Source: Acridotheres tristis
Lineage: Eukaryota; Chordata; Aves; Passeriformes; Sturnidae
Direction: 5' to 3'
Length of the DNA stretch: 64,000 bases
Assembly: GCA_037013685.1 (NCBI GenBank)
Contig: CM072884.1
Coordinates: 98,312,048-98,376,047, forward strand
The position numbers and the translations under genes were made by a program. Under the pieces are notes generated by a model. The model searched no databases. It had not been told where the DNA came from and was given only the letters and a program-made list of their open reading frames with translations. This document shows, one piece after another, positions 22,301 through 34,631 of this stretch (position 1 is the first letter of the stretch; each line of letters opens with the position of its first letter).

Positions 22301-24083
22301 AAAGGGAGATGGGAGAATGAAAGGGATGAGCATGCAAGTAAATATTTGGGGTTTTTTCTGAGGTTTCTGGGGAGACACTGACAAAAGGAAAGGAGTCAAA
22401 ACTGACTGTCCTGATACCTTTAAGGGATCAAGGAACAGACTGGGTGAAACCCACCACAGGTCTGTTTTCCTATTGGCTTATGACCTATTAAGACATAAGA
22501 AGGGGCATACGCATTCTACTATTCATGCCCATGCTCATGACAAAGATGTTCTAGCCCAATCTGTGGTCTAACTTACTGATAAAAAGGAATTAACATGTCA
22601 AATAAAACCATTTTCCTTTGGCCTCAGATTTATTGTATTATGAAGATCAACACCTAGTAAGTCATATCTAGGAAAATCACTCTTCTTCTGCTGTCATCTG
22701 TTTTATGTTGATGCATTTTTTGGTCTGGGAAAGTACATGAAAACCAGAAAGTAATTTCACAGAGTCCTACAGAGTGTAGATTTTTTGAGTAGACATTAGA
22801 TGATATCAGAAAATATGACATTTTTTGTTGAGCATCATATTTATTATTTAGCAGATTTATGAGGAAGAAAATGTTTCCACAGCTGTAGCCCTAGTAAGAT
22901 CTTTAATAATGGTGGGGTTTGGTTTGGTTTTTATGTTGGTTTGCAGTGTAACATGTTCTTCTGACAGAAAAGTAATCAAGTATATTTATAGACATGATAC
23001 TTGGACATAATGAAATAGAATACAAACATAAATATCCCCAAAGATTGGACATGGTCATTTGTTTCACAATGAATATAAAGGCAGTTTTTTCCTCTTATCT
23101 ATCCTAACTTTATATAAGAAAATACTATAGATGGAACCTTTTTGAATTTGTGCATAATATTTTTTCATAGAAAAATGCTGTCATGAAGACAAGCTTTTCA
23201 GCAGAAGGTGGAATTTCCCATTTGGACAACATTACAGAATTATGAAACTGCCCACATACCTCATTTCATCAATCTCTGAATAAAGACTTTTAATTCAATT
23301 CAAAAGTTTTGGATTTAAAGGTGAATGTACTATTCTAAATAAGAAGCAAAGTCTCTGGTATCAAATTATTTGGGTGATGAATCACTTGAACATTTTAGCG
23401 AAAGGGATGGATTGTCTGTTATTGAGAAGTATCATAATTTGTGTTTTCTCTCTGCTTTAGAGGAGAATAATCAATTCTTACATTGTTTGTGTTTTTAGTC
23501 TGAAATTTTACAGGCTTAGGATAAAAATATGTCCTGTCCAATTCAAGAAAAGCCAACTGAGGCACTCTGAATGCACAGGGTACCTACCTGACAGTTACCA
23601 GGACAATGTGCTTTCCAAGGTGTCTCTTCCAGATTGTAATATGTTCAGTTTATCCAAGTTTTGTAATTATTCCAAAGGAGATTCCTTGGATATATATGAA
23701 AACCCACCCTTCACTGAAACTAATGACCTTTGGAGAGGTCTTGAAACAACTTTGTAACTTCAGGGCAGTATCCTATATTCAAGCTTGGAGCCTAAAACAA
23801 GTGCACCTTAAAGGAATGTCAGTAGCATGGTGGTAGGGTTTGAGCATCCATGGATTAGAAGGACTAATATGTGGTTATGGTCATCATAGTATGTTTAATG
23901 GAGAGAATTCTCTGGGAGATCAGTTCATGGTATGGACTATCTTTATGAGACAGAGCTCATCCATAAATCCACCATCTGATGTACAGTGCACTGCAATAAC
24001 ACTTCTATAGCTAAAGTTTTGGTATTCGTTGGTATTAGGCCAACCAACATCTGAACTCTCACAGAAATTGGAAATGGAGCAGG
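19351..24083. other. Unique AT-rich non-coding sequence
   Basis: About 4.7 kb without a supported gene. It includes an A run at 19782-19796 and a possible MIR-like fragment near 19850-19890. Frames up to about 107 codons on both strands are not recognisable. 21.75-21.82 kb and 22.9-23.2 kb are very AT-rich. Confidence 0.5.
19850..19890 (-). mobile_element. Possible MIR-type SINE core fragment
   Basis: The + strand 'cagaagcttaagtgacttga' followed by 'gcagggtgacagct' resembles the antisense of the MIR core (gaggttaagtgacttgcccaaggtcacacagc). The match is short and may be chance. Confidence 0.3.
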
Positions 24084-24653
24084 TGTTGTGGTTTAACCCC
24101 AGCTCAACCCCACTCAGCTGCCCACTCCACTGCAGTGGGATGGGGGACCAAATCAGAGGGGGGAAAGTGAGAAAACTTGTAGGTTGAAATAAAGACAGTT
24201 TAATAGGTACAGCAAAAGTTTTGCACAAGCAAAGCTAAACAAGGAATCCATTCACTGCTTCCCATTGGCAGGCAGATGTTCAGCCACATCCAGGAAAGCT
24301 CCATCATGTGTAAGGCGCCTCGGGAAGACAAATGCTGCATCTCTGAACATCCTCTCCTTCCCCCTTCTCCCCCAGCTCTCTAGTCTGAGCATGATGCCAT
24401 GTGGTGTGGGATATTTCTATGATCATTTGGGGTCAGCTGTCCTGACTGTGTTCCCTCCCAAATCCTCATGCACCTCCAGCACTCTCTCTGCTGGGTTGGG
24501 GTGAGGGACAGAAAAGGCTTTGACTGTGCAAACACTTTCCAGCAATAACAAAACCATCTCTATATTAACAACCCTATTTTCAGTGCAAATCTAAAACACA
24601 GCCCCATACTAGCTTCTATGAAGAAAATTACTCCAGCCAAAGCCAGCCCAGCA
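24084..24653 (-). mobile_element. Solo LTR, avian ERVL-like family
   Basis: A full-length-looking LTR in reverse orientation. The + strand begins 'tgttgtggtttaaccccagc' and ends '...ctccagccaaagccagccca' plus 'gca'. The interior carries 'cagtgggatggggg', 'gttgaaataaagacagttta', 'ctccatcatgtgtaaggcgc', 'gagcatgatgccatgtggtg', 'ggtcagctgtcctgactgtg' and 'acagccccatactagcttct'. This wording is that of a very abundant avian ERVL-type LTR. No internal retroviral sequence (gag, pol or env) adjoins either side, so it is a solo LTR formed by LTR-LTR recombination. Target-site duplications are not clear: 'ggagc' occurs near both ends but not flush with the termini. It could still carry promoter or polyadenylation activity on the minus strand, which is untested. 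Confidence 0.88.
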
Positions 24654-26846
24654 TGGGAGCTCTCTGCAGCTCCAAAGTGCAAATTAGAGCCCTTGAGCTC
24701 AAACAGAAAACTGAGGAGGAGGGAGAGCCTGCAATAGGAGGGCCCTGCAGATGTGTGACCAGAGGTGACCCCACTGGAGTGTTTCCAGGCTCGTACCTGA
24801 TTCAGCTCTATGCCTTCACTGTGTTCAGCTCAGCCTGAGGCATGATGATGAGCTAAAGCATGTATGAAATTCAGCTCAACGGGCTGATGCTAAAACAGTA
24901 TGAAATGTCAGCTCTCAGCAAGGGTAATAACACTTCTGGGGCATAAATCATCTACTGGGACACAGCCAGACAGCAGCAAATTGCAGGCTAATAAGAGAAA
25001 ATATACGTGATATATCGTAGGTGTGATTAAGTTTCAGGGCAAATATCTGCCAAATATGACTATAAGGATTTTAACAGAGGAAGGGGTGGGGCAAGACCAG
25101 CATGAGCTGCAAAGGAGGGTGTGCCTGGCAATGTTGAGGTGCATTTTCATCAGTGAGCCAGCACTCAAGGAAAGAGCCAGCTGAAGCTGCTGAGGGTGTT
25201 CTGAAGAGGTACAGTTTTGGGAAGGCAAAGCCACTTGACTTCCCACAGCAAAGGCTGTGATTTGAAGTGGCAGAAATACTGGCGGAGGTTATGGTTGTAA
25301 ACTGAGCAACAGCAGCAGGTGGGAATGCCATGAGCACCGTGTTTTCCACACAGTGTTTCATCTTGTGATTCGATTCTACTCACCCCCTGGGAAGCCCAAC
25401 ATCATCCCAATCTGCACCCATTGTTGTATAAATAAATACTTATCTGAATTACCCCTTTCTCTGTGAGGATAGGATAATGCTGGGCCAGCAGAAGCCTCAT
25501 GCCTGCTCACCAAGAGGAAAGCACTTTCCCTGACCTGGGCCCATGGCCAGCAAGCTTCTCTCCTCCAGACTGGGTGCTTCATACACTTCACACTCCTGCC
25601 CCCAAATGTATTCACCATCTCCTCCAGAAGCCTCTACTTAACACACTGCTCCCTGTCTCTGCATCTTATGGGCAGCTGGGTGACAAGGATGGGCACCCAA
25701 GGAATCCCAGAGCCAGGAACCCACTTGGGGATTGAGTGGTGTGAGCTGGAGCATTGACAGGGAAGAGGAAGGACTTTCCTTCACCCCGAGCAGAAAGACC
25801 AAAACCCCTTGGAGACAATGGCAGAGAAGGGAGCCTGGCAGGGGTCCCCATTCAAGGCAGTGGGAACCATGGGAAACAGCATTTTAGCAGCAGTATAACC
25901 CCCAGAGGATGAGGACAGCTCCAGGTCCTGCTGCAGAATATCCCACCTGGAGCTCTGTGCTCAAAGATGTCTGTGTGAGAAGCACCTGAAGTTTCAACCC
26001 ATGATCAGTCTCCAAGGTGAAGCCTTGACTGACCTAAGAATAGAGTTCTGCCACAAGGGGAAAAAAAACTGTATCTGCTGTGAGTCTGGTGGCAGGTCCA
26101 AAGCTTGACAGGTTTCTAAAGGCTACAAGAGCTGCCTTGGTCACTGAATCTTGGCACATAGGCACAGATTCTGGAAATAAAAGTCACACTGACTGTCAAG
26201 AAAATGTTACCCTCACAAGAACAAGTAAAAAGTAATGAGTAACTTAGACAAAGCAGATGATAGCCATCAGCTATTTTTCAGCTTTACTGATTTGAAAACA
26301 ACATTGGTGGTATAGCAACATTTTTCTTGATAAGCAGAAAACAGATGCATCAGATTAATAGCTAACAATCCTATGCTTCAGAAAATAACAGACTAGAATA
26401 TTTTTATTTGGGCATAATGGAAGATTTTAAAAATAATCCAAAATTGCAATGTGATGCAGAGAGTACTTTGGTGCAGTGCTGATGTAATAAGGTACCTTCA
26501 GTGTTGCATAAACAGCCTTTGATAGGGGGTATTAAGGTTAGCCTCAGTAAGCTGTGCACACTAATTTCCATCTGACAATTACACAGAATACAGAAATACT
26601 CTGCACTATAAATTCCATGCCAGTAGGGGATTTCACCTGAGATAATCAAATCTGCATAAGTTGATAGATGGATGTCTGACATACTCAGCTGTACAAATCT
26701 GATTAAGCCTCTTTTTACGAAATATTTTCAGCGTTACGTAGTAGCACAACAGCCACTATTTCCTGGTTATTTTTTAAGACACAAGACAGCTACAACACTT
26801 TCAAATCTGGAAATTGCACATGCAATAACACAGGTTAGACACATAC
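24654..26846. other. Unique non-coding sequence
   Basis: No supported gene. 25.08-25.95 kb is GC-richer, with overlapping frames on both strands (up to 96 codons) that do not resemble a known protein. 26.1-26.8 kb returns to AT-rich sequence. Confidence 0.5.
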
Positions 26847-27076
26847 AGGAGAGAAGAGGGAAGGGAAGGGAAGGGAAGGGAAGGGAAGGGAAGGGAAGGG
26901 AAGGGAAGGGAAGGGAAGGGAAGGGAAGGGAAGGGAAGGGAAGGGAAGGGAAGGGAAGGGAAGGGAAGGGAAGGGAAGGGAAGGGAAGGGAAGGGAAGGG
27001 AAGGGAAGGGAAGGGAAGGGAAGGGAAGGGAAGGGAAGGGAAGGGAAGGGAAGGGAAGGGAAGGGAAGGGAAGGAG
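26847..27076 (+). repeat. (AAGGG)n pentanucleotide array, 42 perfect units
   Basis: From 26861 to 27070 there are 42 uninterrupted AAGGG units. They sit inside a 230-base stretch with only purines on the + strand. Open frames of 102-144 codons cross the array on both strands (GREGK-type and FPSLP-type peptide repeats), but only because the unit has no stop codon; they are not genes. The G-rich strand has a GGG triplet every five bases, which is ideal for G-quadruplex formation, and the homopurine strand can form triplex DNA. The absence of interruptions implies a young, unstable array whose true length may differ from the assembly. Confidence 0.98.
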
Positions 27077-27762
27077 CAAAAACTGTGTACACAAATAACA
27101 GTTTAACTTGTGAAGAACTATTTGTTTTAGTTTTTCTAAGCACTTCTGTAACCTAGCTATAGAATATTTTATTTCTGCTGTGTGTTTCCTTTCTCTGTTG
27201 ATAGTGTTTATCAACATCTCTGGCACATAAAAGCAATATTTGGAATATTAGACAAGCTAGCAGTAATTTTCCAAATAAGAGTCCTTTGAAACATATATAT
27301 AGCTTATTTTGATCATATGACTCTCACCTTGGGGCAGCTGCTGTCCCAGTATTAACACCCTTTTCCTAAACAGGTAATGGTATGCAGGTAATAACCACTT
27401 GCTTGTGGTTTGTTTGGAACCACTTTAAATTGTCACAGAATTCTGATTCAGTGATTTAAGGAGTTGAAGATTCTCTGAAATTACTAGCATGGAGAAGGCT
27501 GAATTTACCAGAAGAATCACAGCACAAATAAGTGCGCTTGAAACACAAACTGGGAAAAACAATGCAAAAAGTAAAAACATAAAGGTGAGAAAATTGTTAT
27601 AAAAAGTTGTGGAGAAATAAATACTGTATTTAATATAGAAAGCCTTTATGTGGTTTGGCTGTTACACAGACTATTTGTCTTGTGATTAGATTATAAACGT
27701 GTTATGTCAGCATGCTGATCATGAACTAAATGTGACAATTTAAACCGTGGCATGTGCAAAAC

Positions 27763-27796
27763 CAGTATATATCAGTATATGTAAGGATATATACTG
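27763..27796. repeat. AT-rich inverted repeat
   Basis: Eleven-base arms 'cagtatatatc' and 'gatatatactg' are separated by 12 bases that themselves contain a third 'agtatat'. Given the AT bias, this may well be chance. Confidence 0.7.
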
Positions 27797-30700
27797 ACCT
27801 TGAGTATACACATAAATTCATTGAAAAAAACACAGACTTAATGTAAAATTACTTTATTTTAAGACTCAAGCATGAAACTGCCTAAACAACTTTGACTCAT
27901 AAAATGTGAGTCACAAATTAATTTTTTTTTCAATATTTGTTATCCTTTCATATTGCAATAAGTGAATCTTAATCTGTCCAAAAAAATCAATTGATGACTT
28001 GCTTCTATTTTTCTGTGGCAACCTGAAGAGGTTCTTTCTGTTCTGAGTGCCAGATAATTTCCTTAGTAAACATATATTACTGTCAAAAAAAATAAGTAAA
28101 GTAAGTAAACTGAAAGTTTCAATCCTAAATCATAGAAAGTTTTGCCTTTTTTGTTGTTGTTGTATTGTCTTTCCACCACATCTGTGAAAATTAAAGACAA
28201 GTTAAATATACTGGCAGCATTTTTAAATGGTTTTCTATCAGAGAAGGGTTAAGAAACCAAAGGAAAAGCCTAATAGAACACAAGTAGAAAATAATAATAA
28301 TTGCAGTCTCTTCCCTTTTTTATGCTCCATTTTGAATTACTTCTAAGAGGGATTAAGTTTCTGACAGAAGATTGACCTTCAAAAGGGAGACTGAAGTCCC
28401 TTATCTCCCCAAATACTATTGAACGCTACTTCAGACTGTCATAGATCCAACAGCTTATGTAAGAGCAAAATTAATTTAGAAGGTCCAAGCTCTCCTTCTT
28501 GTAATCTGCTTGATTTTGAAATAAACTGAACATGTATAGTTGTATAGACAAAAGTCATGAAAGTCCGAAAGGAAAGCAGTTACCACAAGCCATTCACTAG
28601 CTATGGTGCTGCAGCTCCTAAATCAAGTTATTTGTGCTCATGCACCTCACCTCCCCCCACCTCCAGTGCCACCTGCTCCAAACACCCTCTGTCCCATGGG
28701 AACACTTGTCCCTCCACCTCACCCCTGCAGGAACAAGCCAGGTGTCATCACAGGCACTGAGGCTGCTCTTGTTCTCCTCTCTTGAAGAGTCCCTGTTTTC
28801 CTTCCTTGCAGAGCTGAACAAGGAAACGGAATGAGCTCTGTCAGTGTGAAGCAGGAAATGAAGAAAGTATTTTTTGCTTGGTTTGGAGGAACCCCTCAGC
28901 AGTGCTTTTTCCATGAAGAGGGGGTTCCTGGGGCCTCCTGATGTGAAGCTGAAGCTACTCTCTTCTCATTCAAGTGGCAGAGTTATGGGCTGGTGTGAGT
29001 CATACCACCAGCTCCTGCTTATACAGCCTGCAGGATGTAAAGCTGGAAATTGCCCAGAGCTAGCAGGAAATTATCTGATAGATTTAGAGCTATAACTTTC
29101 TTTTACTCAATTATTTTCTGAGAAGTGATTTTAAGCTCCAGCATTTGAATAGAAACTCAGTATCAGATTAGTCCTTGAACAGAATCTATAGCCTAATAGC
29201 CCATTCTCTCTCTCAGTCAATAGACTTGCTTCTTTAAAACCTCAGGGAAGCAATTGTTGCAGCTGAGTTCAGTGAGGTATTTGCTAATGCATTGTCAATT
29301 AACCGTTATATTGACTGGAGAATTCAGCTGATTTATTTGTATATTACAATCACATAAAAAAAGGTATCAGGAGGTAATTAAATGAAACATTGTTTAAAGA
29401 CACCTAATCTAAATCTACCGATTGAAATATATTTCAAGTTTTTAAAGAACCACCAACATTTATCTCATTGACATGAAATGGGAGTTAGATGAAGAGACTT
29501 AACTTTTCATTTAGAACATTTTCCAGTGTTTAGGATTTGAATGCTTTACAGAAAGTACATACTGTAAAGCTCTTTAAAGTAAAGGCTAGATTTCTTTAAG
29601 CAGAATATAAAGAGAAAAGAGGTGATGAAGATCAATTTTTAAACCATAGTTTATACTTGTTTTAAAGCCTTCTCAAATTTCTCTCTCTTAAAAAATAAAC
29701 CACTATAATGTATTCTTTTTGCTGTCAATTTTCTTTTCAGCCAAGTGATTTTTTTTTTCCTTGGGATAAAATTTCATCCATTGCTGTGATGGATCCTTAC
29801 CTATTTAAGAAAATGTGTCCATCCCTGTAAGGTGGCTGCTGCTTGTTTGAGATTTCAGAAGGCAGCTCATGGCTGGTGCTGTGCCAGAGCAGCCAGCCTG
29901 CAATGTATAGCACCTTGGCAACCCAGGCACACTCAGGAGGAATCGGGACAAAAATGGCAACTCCACAGGCAAAGCAATTGTTTGTGTGCACTGAGCACAC
30001 CTGTAGAAATCTGGTAATGTATCTACATCACAAGTCTGCATGTTTAAGCAGAATTTATCTAATGGCAGATTTGAAACACAGGTAGTGCTGGTGAGGGGGC
30101 TGGTGCAGAAAGTAAGGAATCAGCAGACAGGCACACTGGCTGAGAATGAAGGCACACCAGCCATAAGGCATCCCAAGGGCTCAGGCCTAGCACGACCATT
30201 AACAGCACTTACATGATCAGCTCACTAGAAGCTAGAGGAGAAATTACCTATATTCACTGCAGAAGATGATTCTGGATAGGATTTGGGTGCTTGTATCTTC
30301 AAATCATATTTGTAAGTTACTAAGAGGAAGGGAAGGCAGAGATGAGCACTTGTCAGAAGCAAAGGCAGTGTTGAGAAGAGGGCAATGCTGCTGCAAGGCT
30401 GACCACAACTCAAAATTCTGGGCACATCTTGGGTACTTCCAAGGAGAAGAGAGCAAGTTATTACATAGGCTTTCTATTATTAAGCCTGATTTCCTTTTAA
30501 TGACCTCTTTTAATGACCTTATTTTTACTATATGACTGATCTGAATTCTTATATATAAGGACCTGGTTTTTTTGTTTGGTTAGGTTTTTGGTCAGTAAGC
30601 CTGTATGTGAAGTGGACCAAATGAACTCGAGTGCAACCAAGATCACTCTGTCTTTCTGCCAGCAGTGGAACCAGATAAAACAGCCTAGTTGGGAATTCCT

Positions 30701-32260
30701 GAGTAATCTGTGCCCTTACATACATGGGGGACCCAAGAGAAGGTCTCTGTGATACCAAAGAATCAAATATTACTTTGATTTTTGACAAAGAACTATACCA
30801 GGAAAACCCCAGAAAAACTCTTGGGTTTTATGTTAAAATATTACATGCAAAGACTTACATTTCCCAAGAGAAGTTCATAAAAACACAGGTAGTAAAGGGA
30901 ACTAGCAGGTAGGGAGCTATAGATACACAGTAGGGTATTCTAAGACTCTTTTGACTCTTGAAGTCCGATTGGGGATGATAGAAAACAGAAGCTTCATGTA
31001 ACTCTCTTGGTTAGCCTGTCATTTAATGAAAAAAGGACCTAGTAACAAAAAGGTAAGACTGCAATTGCCAGGCGTGTACAAAAGCCTGGATGTCACTAGT
31101 CCCAGAATGGGAAAAGCTGGGGAGCAGTGAAACATGATTGGTTAAAACCATATAGAAACAGATCTTCGTTTTCCAGGGAGATCATTCATTACAGACTTGT
31201 CACTTCAGCTTGTATGAAAGCAACACTCATTTTTCCTTCTGCTAATGAATTTTGGGGATTCAACATTCCATCGAATCAGGGTCAAACTGAGGCTGCCATC
31301 AGGAGCAGTAACTATTACAGTCCAATAGTTTAGGGCTTTTTCCACAAACAGAGACTGTAAGGACTGTAAGGAATTAAAATATCAATCAATTTCTATACAT
31401 TTGCAACCAGTTTGAATTTTTGTATTATAACCTAAACATGTAAGGAAAAATATTCTTTCCTAACATAAATCATTTCACAAACCTTCAGAGGGAGACTTGG
31501 AAAATTACAACCTTTATTGTTATTCCACTCAGGGTATATTTTTTCATAGTGTGTAATGCTGTTCCTGTGCATTTTCCATTTATCTAATAATATAAAAATG
31601 TACCATTTAAAGTTTGGCAAACAGATCAATGTGGATGCTACCATCATCTTGATAAACAGATATTTCTGTGAGAGTTGAAATATGGATATTTTGTCTAGCA
31701 GGAAATCTGGCATTCATCCTAGGCTGTCTTCCTTGTTCAACATACTCTGCAGCTTGTAGATCTTGGAGAGACTGATATGAGCACAGGAAGATTTTTTTGG
31801 ATACAGTTGAGACCATAAGTTCAGCACATTTATGGAAGATGGTAACTCCCAACAGGTTTTCATTTCTTACTAGAAGATAAATTAGTTCAAAAGTCTGCAG
31901 AGACATTTCCAGGTTAAATCACAGCTGCTAAGAGGACTGTCTTGAACAGAAGGGTTTGTGCTTTAAACCTGTATCAATAAAACAAATAGAAAACAGAGGA
32001 GGTGATCCAGAAAGTTACAATAGCTCAGTGTTTGAAGAAATTGTTCAAAGGAAAGGGACAAAATACTTCTGTTGAATATTTGGTTGTCTGGAGTCAGAAA
32101 AAAATTATATTAATCGCAGTGTCCTTTTTTTTTACAGAACATGGGGACAAAGGAAAGAAATTGCTCTAAAGTTTAATTTCCTTAAGTAACTTTGAGGGCA
32201 AACCAAATGTTTAAGAACGCAACAATAAAAGTGCATGAACATGATGTTTTTTATTTATGA

Positions 32261-32332
32261 GGGAAGGGATAGTACCCTTTTCCATATTCTATAAAAGGGG
32301 AGGGATATTACCCTTTTCCATATTTTCTGTAA
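32261..32332. repeat. 36-bp imperfect tandem duplication
   Basis: The block 'gggaagggatagtacccttt' plus 'tccatattct' at 32261 recurs at 32297 as 'ggggagggatattacccttt' plus 'tccatatttt'. Each copy contains an internal 'aggg..taccct'-like inverted element. The period is 36 bp. Confidence 0.9.
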
Positions 32333-34587
32333 AATCTCTCAAATTATTGTCATTTCCTTATTTTACAATTACTCCAAAGTACTCTCACCTCTCTGTCTGT
32401 ATCTCAAGTCTGTAAAGTTGGGACCAGAGCTGTTCCTCAAAAATCTCTGAAGAACTTGCAGATCTGCAGATAAAAGAGGGCTACATGAGTCCCAAGAAAA
32501 ATTTTTATGGACTCTGAAAACTTGATGGTCTTTAAGGGCCTCCCACTGGTCAAACAACAGAACTACATTGGTACCCTCAAAGTAAAGCTCCCTTCACTTC
32601 GGATTTAGGTGTTTCAGGGCTTTGACCTCTTGCATCAGATGAGGAGGGCTCAGATAGGACCTGGGCCAGGGTATGGGGAAGACCCCGAGATTATTTGGAA
32701 GATAGATTCTTTTGGGATTATGTGAAAGGAAGTAAAATTTCCATCTAGAAAACCACTTTCAATGCCTATTTAACATCATTGTATGCTGAGTTCCCTGAGG
32801 ATGGGTTACTTGGTTGTGCCATGTGTTATTTTTCAAATGAGTCATGACTTGGTGCATGGAAAGAGGACTTTTTTTTAAAAGAACCTATGAAAATTTCTGG
32901 GGAAGCAGGCTGAAATCGACAAAAAACCAGGGAGAACCAGATAGAATAGAAACTGAGAAGAAACTTGTGCTTAGCTTGTTCCTTACACTTTCCTCTCTAG
33001 AACTAGAAATGATCTCTAACTCAGCCTAGAGCTGCCAGGCACTGAGTCAGATTTGAAAACATCTTTTCTTCTTCACATAGACTAATAATGCCAGTTCTCT
33101 TCAGCCATCTGGCAGAGTCCAAGTCTGGATCACATCACATCAGTCTGCCAGATCACCTAGGCACATCTTTCTCTTTACATGTTCTTGTTATACTCCTTTG
33201 TTCTGTTTCCATTTCCACGTTATTCTTCCTAACTTCACTGTCTCATGTTTCTCCTGCTCATGAGGAAGAGCAGCAGTTTGCTCGAGTGAGTATCCTTCTA
33301 TCACTCCAGGTGGGGCAATCCATCAGTGCTGTCCCTGCACTGTGAGGTCCAGCGCCTGCAGCTGGCCTGAACGGTCTGGATGATTGTCAGTGTTCAGGCA
33401 GCATAGAAATCTAACCTGCCCTTGCAAATGAAGAGACATTTCAGCCTTCTTAGAAAGCCACTGGAGCATGTTGTGTGCCTAGTACCAACACTGTGATGTT
33501 GCTGCATGTTATGGTGGAGGTAGCCAGGCCATAGGAGTGACCCCTGAACACTCTCCTTCCTAAAGCACAGGCTGCCGACAGGATTTTTTTCCCAGGCTAT
33601 GCAGACCATTCCCTGTTGAGTGAAAAAATGGCAAATTTGGCCTCAAACCTTGGCTGTCCTGGAAAGCAGTGACACAGCTCACTGAAGGAGACTGACTCTC
33701 CTAAGGGTGGCTACCAAAATAATAATTTAGCAGCTTAGAATATGCCTAAGGCTTTACCCACGCATCAGGTTTATCCTACATCTCAACCTAGGCTGTTGAG
33801 CTTCAGCTGCTTGTGCCTCCTTCTCCCACTCAGTCCAGAGGCACAGTGCTTCACTGGTCACCCTCTTGCACACAGCATGGGTGGCGTGGGGACAGCTGGT
33901 GCTTTCCATGAGAACAGCTCCCAGAATCACTTCCCTACAGCACTAAGCTGGGGAGCAGGGGAGCAAGCAGGCAAGTCTTGGCCCCCCTCACACTGCACTT
34001 CAGGTTGCTCTTCTTGGTGAGATCTCAGTTGTCCATTTCCATCTTCTGAGTGATGTCCAGGGGCTGACAGCACTATCAGGGATACAACAGCAATGAAGCA
34101 GGTGCATCTGGCCAAAGCAATTTTGTTGGTTAGAGCTAGCCTGGAAAAGCCACAGCCAGGAAAAAGCATCGTTCTATTTCTTAGGTTTCGATAGCTCAAA
34201 ATTTGCCTCTCCTGGTTAGAAAAACAGACACAATGCTTCCCTGCAATGAGAAAGTCCTGTCAGCCTAGCCCTGGGCACTGTCTCTGCTGAGCTGTTTATT
34301 CTTGGGCACCATAGGTACCAAAGAGCCAAGAGCATGAGCTGAGTCTTGTCCCTCCTGGGTTCCTGAAGACTGTGATAAAAAGCAGTAATTTAGTGAAGCA
34401 CTAAAGAAAACCCTGTGTTTTCTCTTTATTTTAAACCATGCTTAATTAGCATGTGAAATACACATTCCCTGTGTTCACCTCCTCCTGCAACAGACTTCCA
34501 ACACTATTCAGATCCTGACTGTGCCTCCTGCTCTCCAGTGCCCACAAGGGAATTTTAGGGTGGCAAACTGAGATCTGAAAGTCCAAA

Positions 34588-34631
34588 GTGAGACTGAGGC
34601 ACAGTGAGAGAATAGATGTAAGTCAACACAG
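34588..34631 (-). mobile_element. Possible MIR-type SINE fragment
   Basis: The + strand 'agtgagactgaggcacagtg' plus 'agag' and the later 'aagtcaacacaga' resemble the antisense MIR wording (gaaactgaggcacagagaggttaagtgacttgcccaaggtcacacag). The match is short and gapped, so confidence is low. Confidence 0.3.

Noticed and set aside
26672..27226. Three open frames of 102-144 codons
   Set aside because: They are translations of the (AAGGG)n array, whose unit has no stop codon in these frames.
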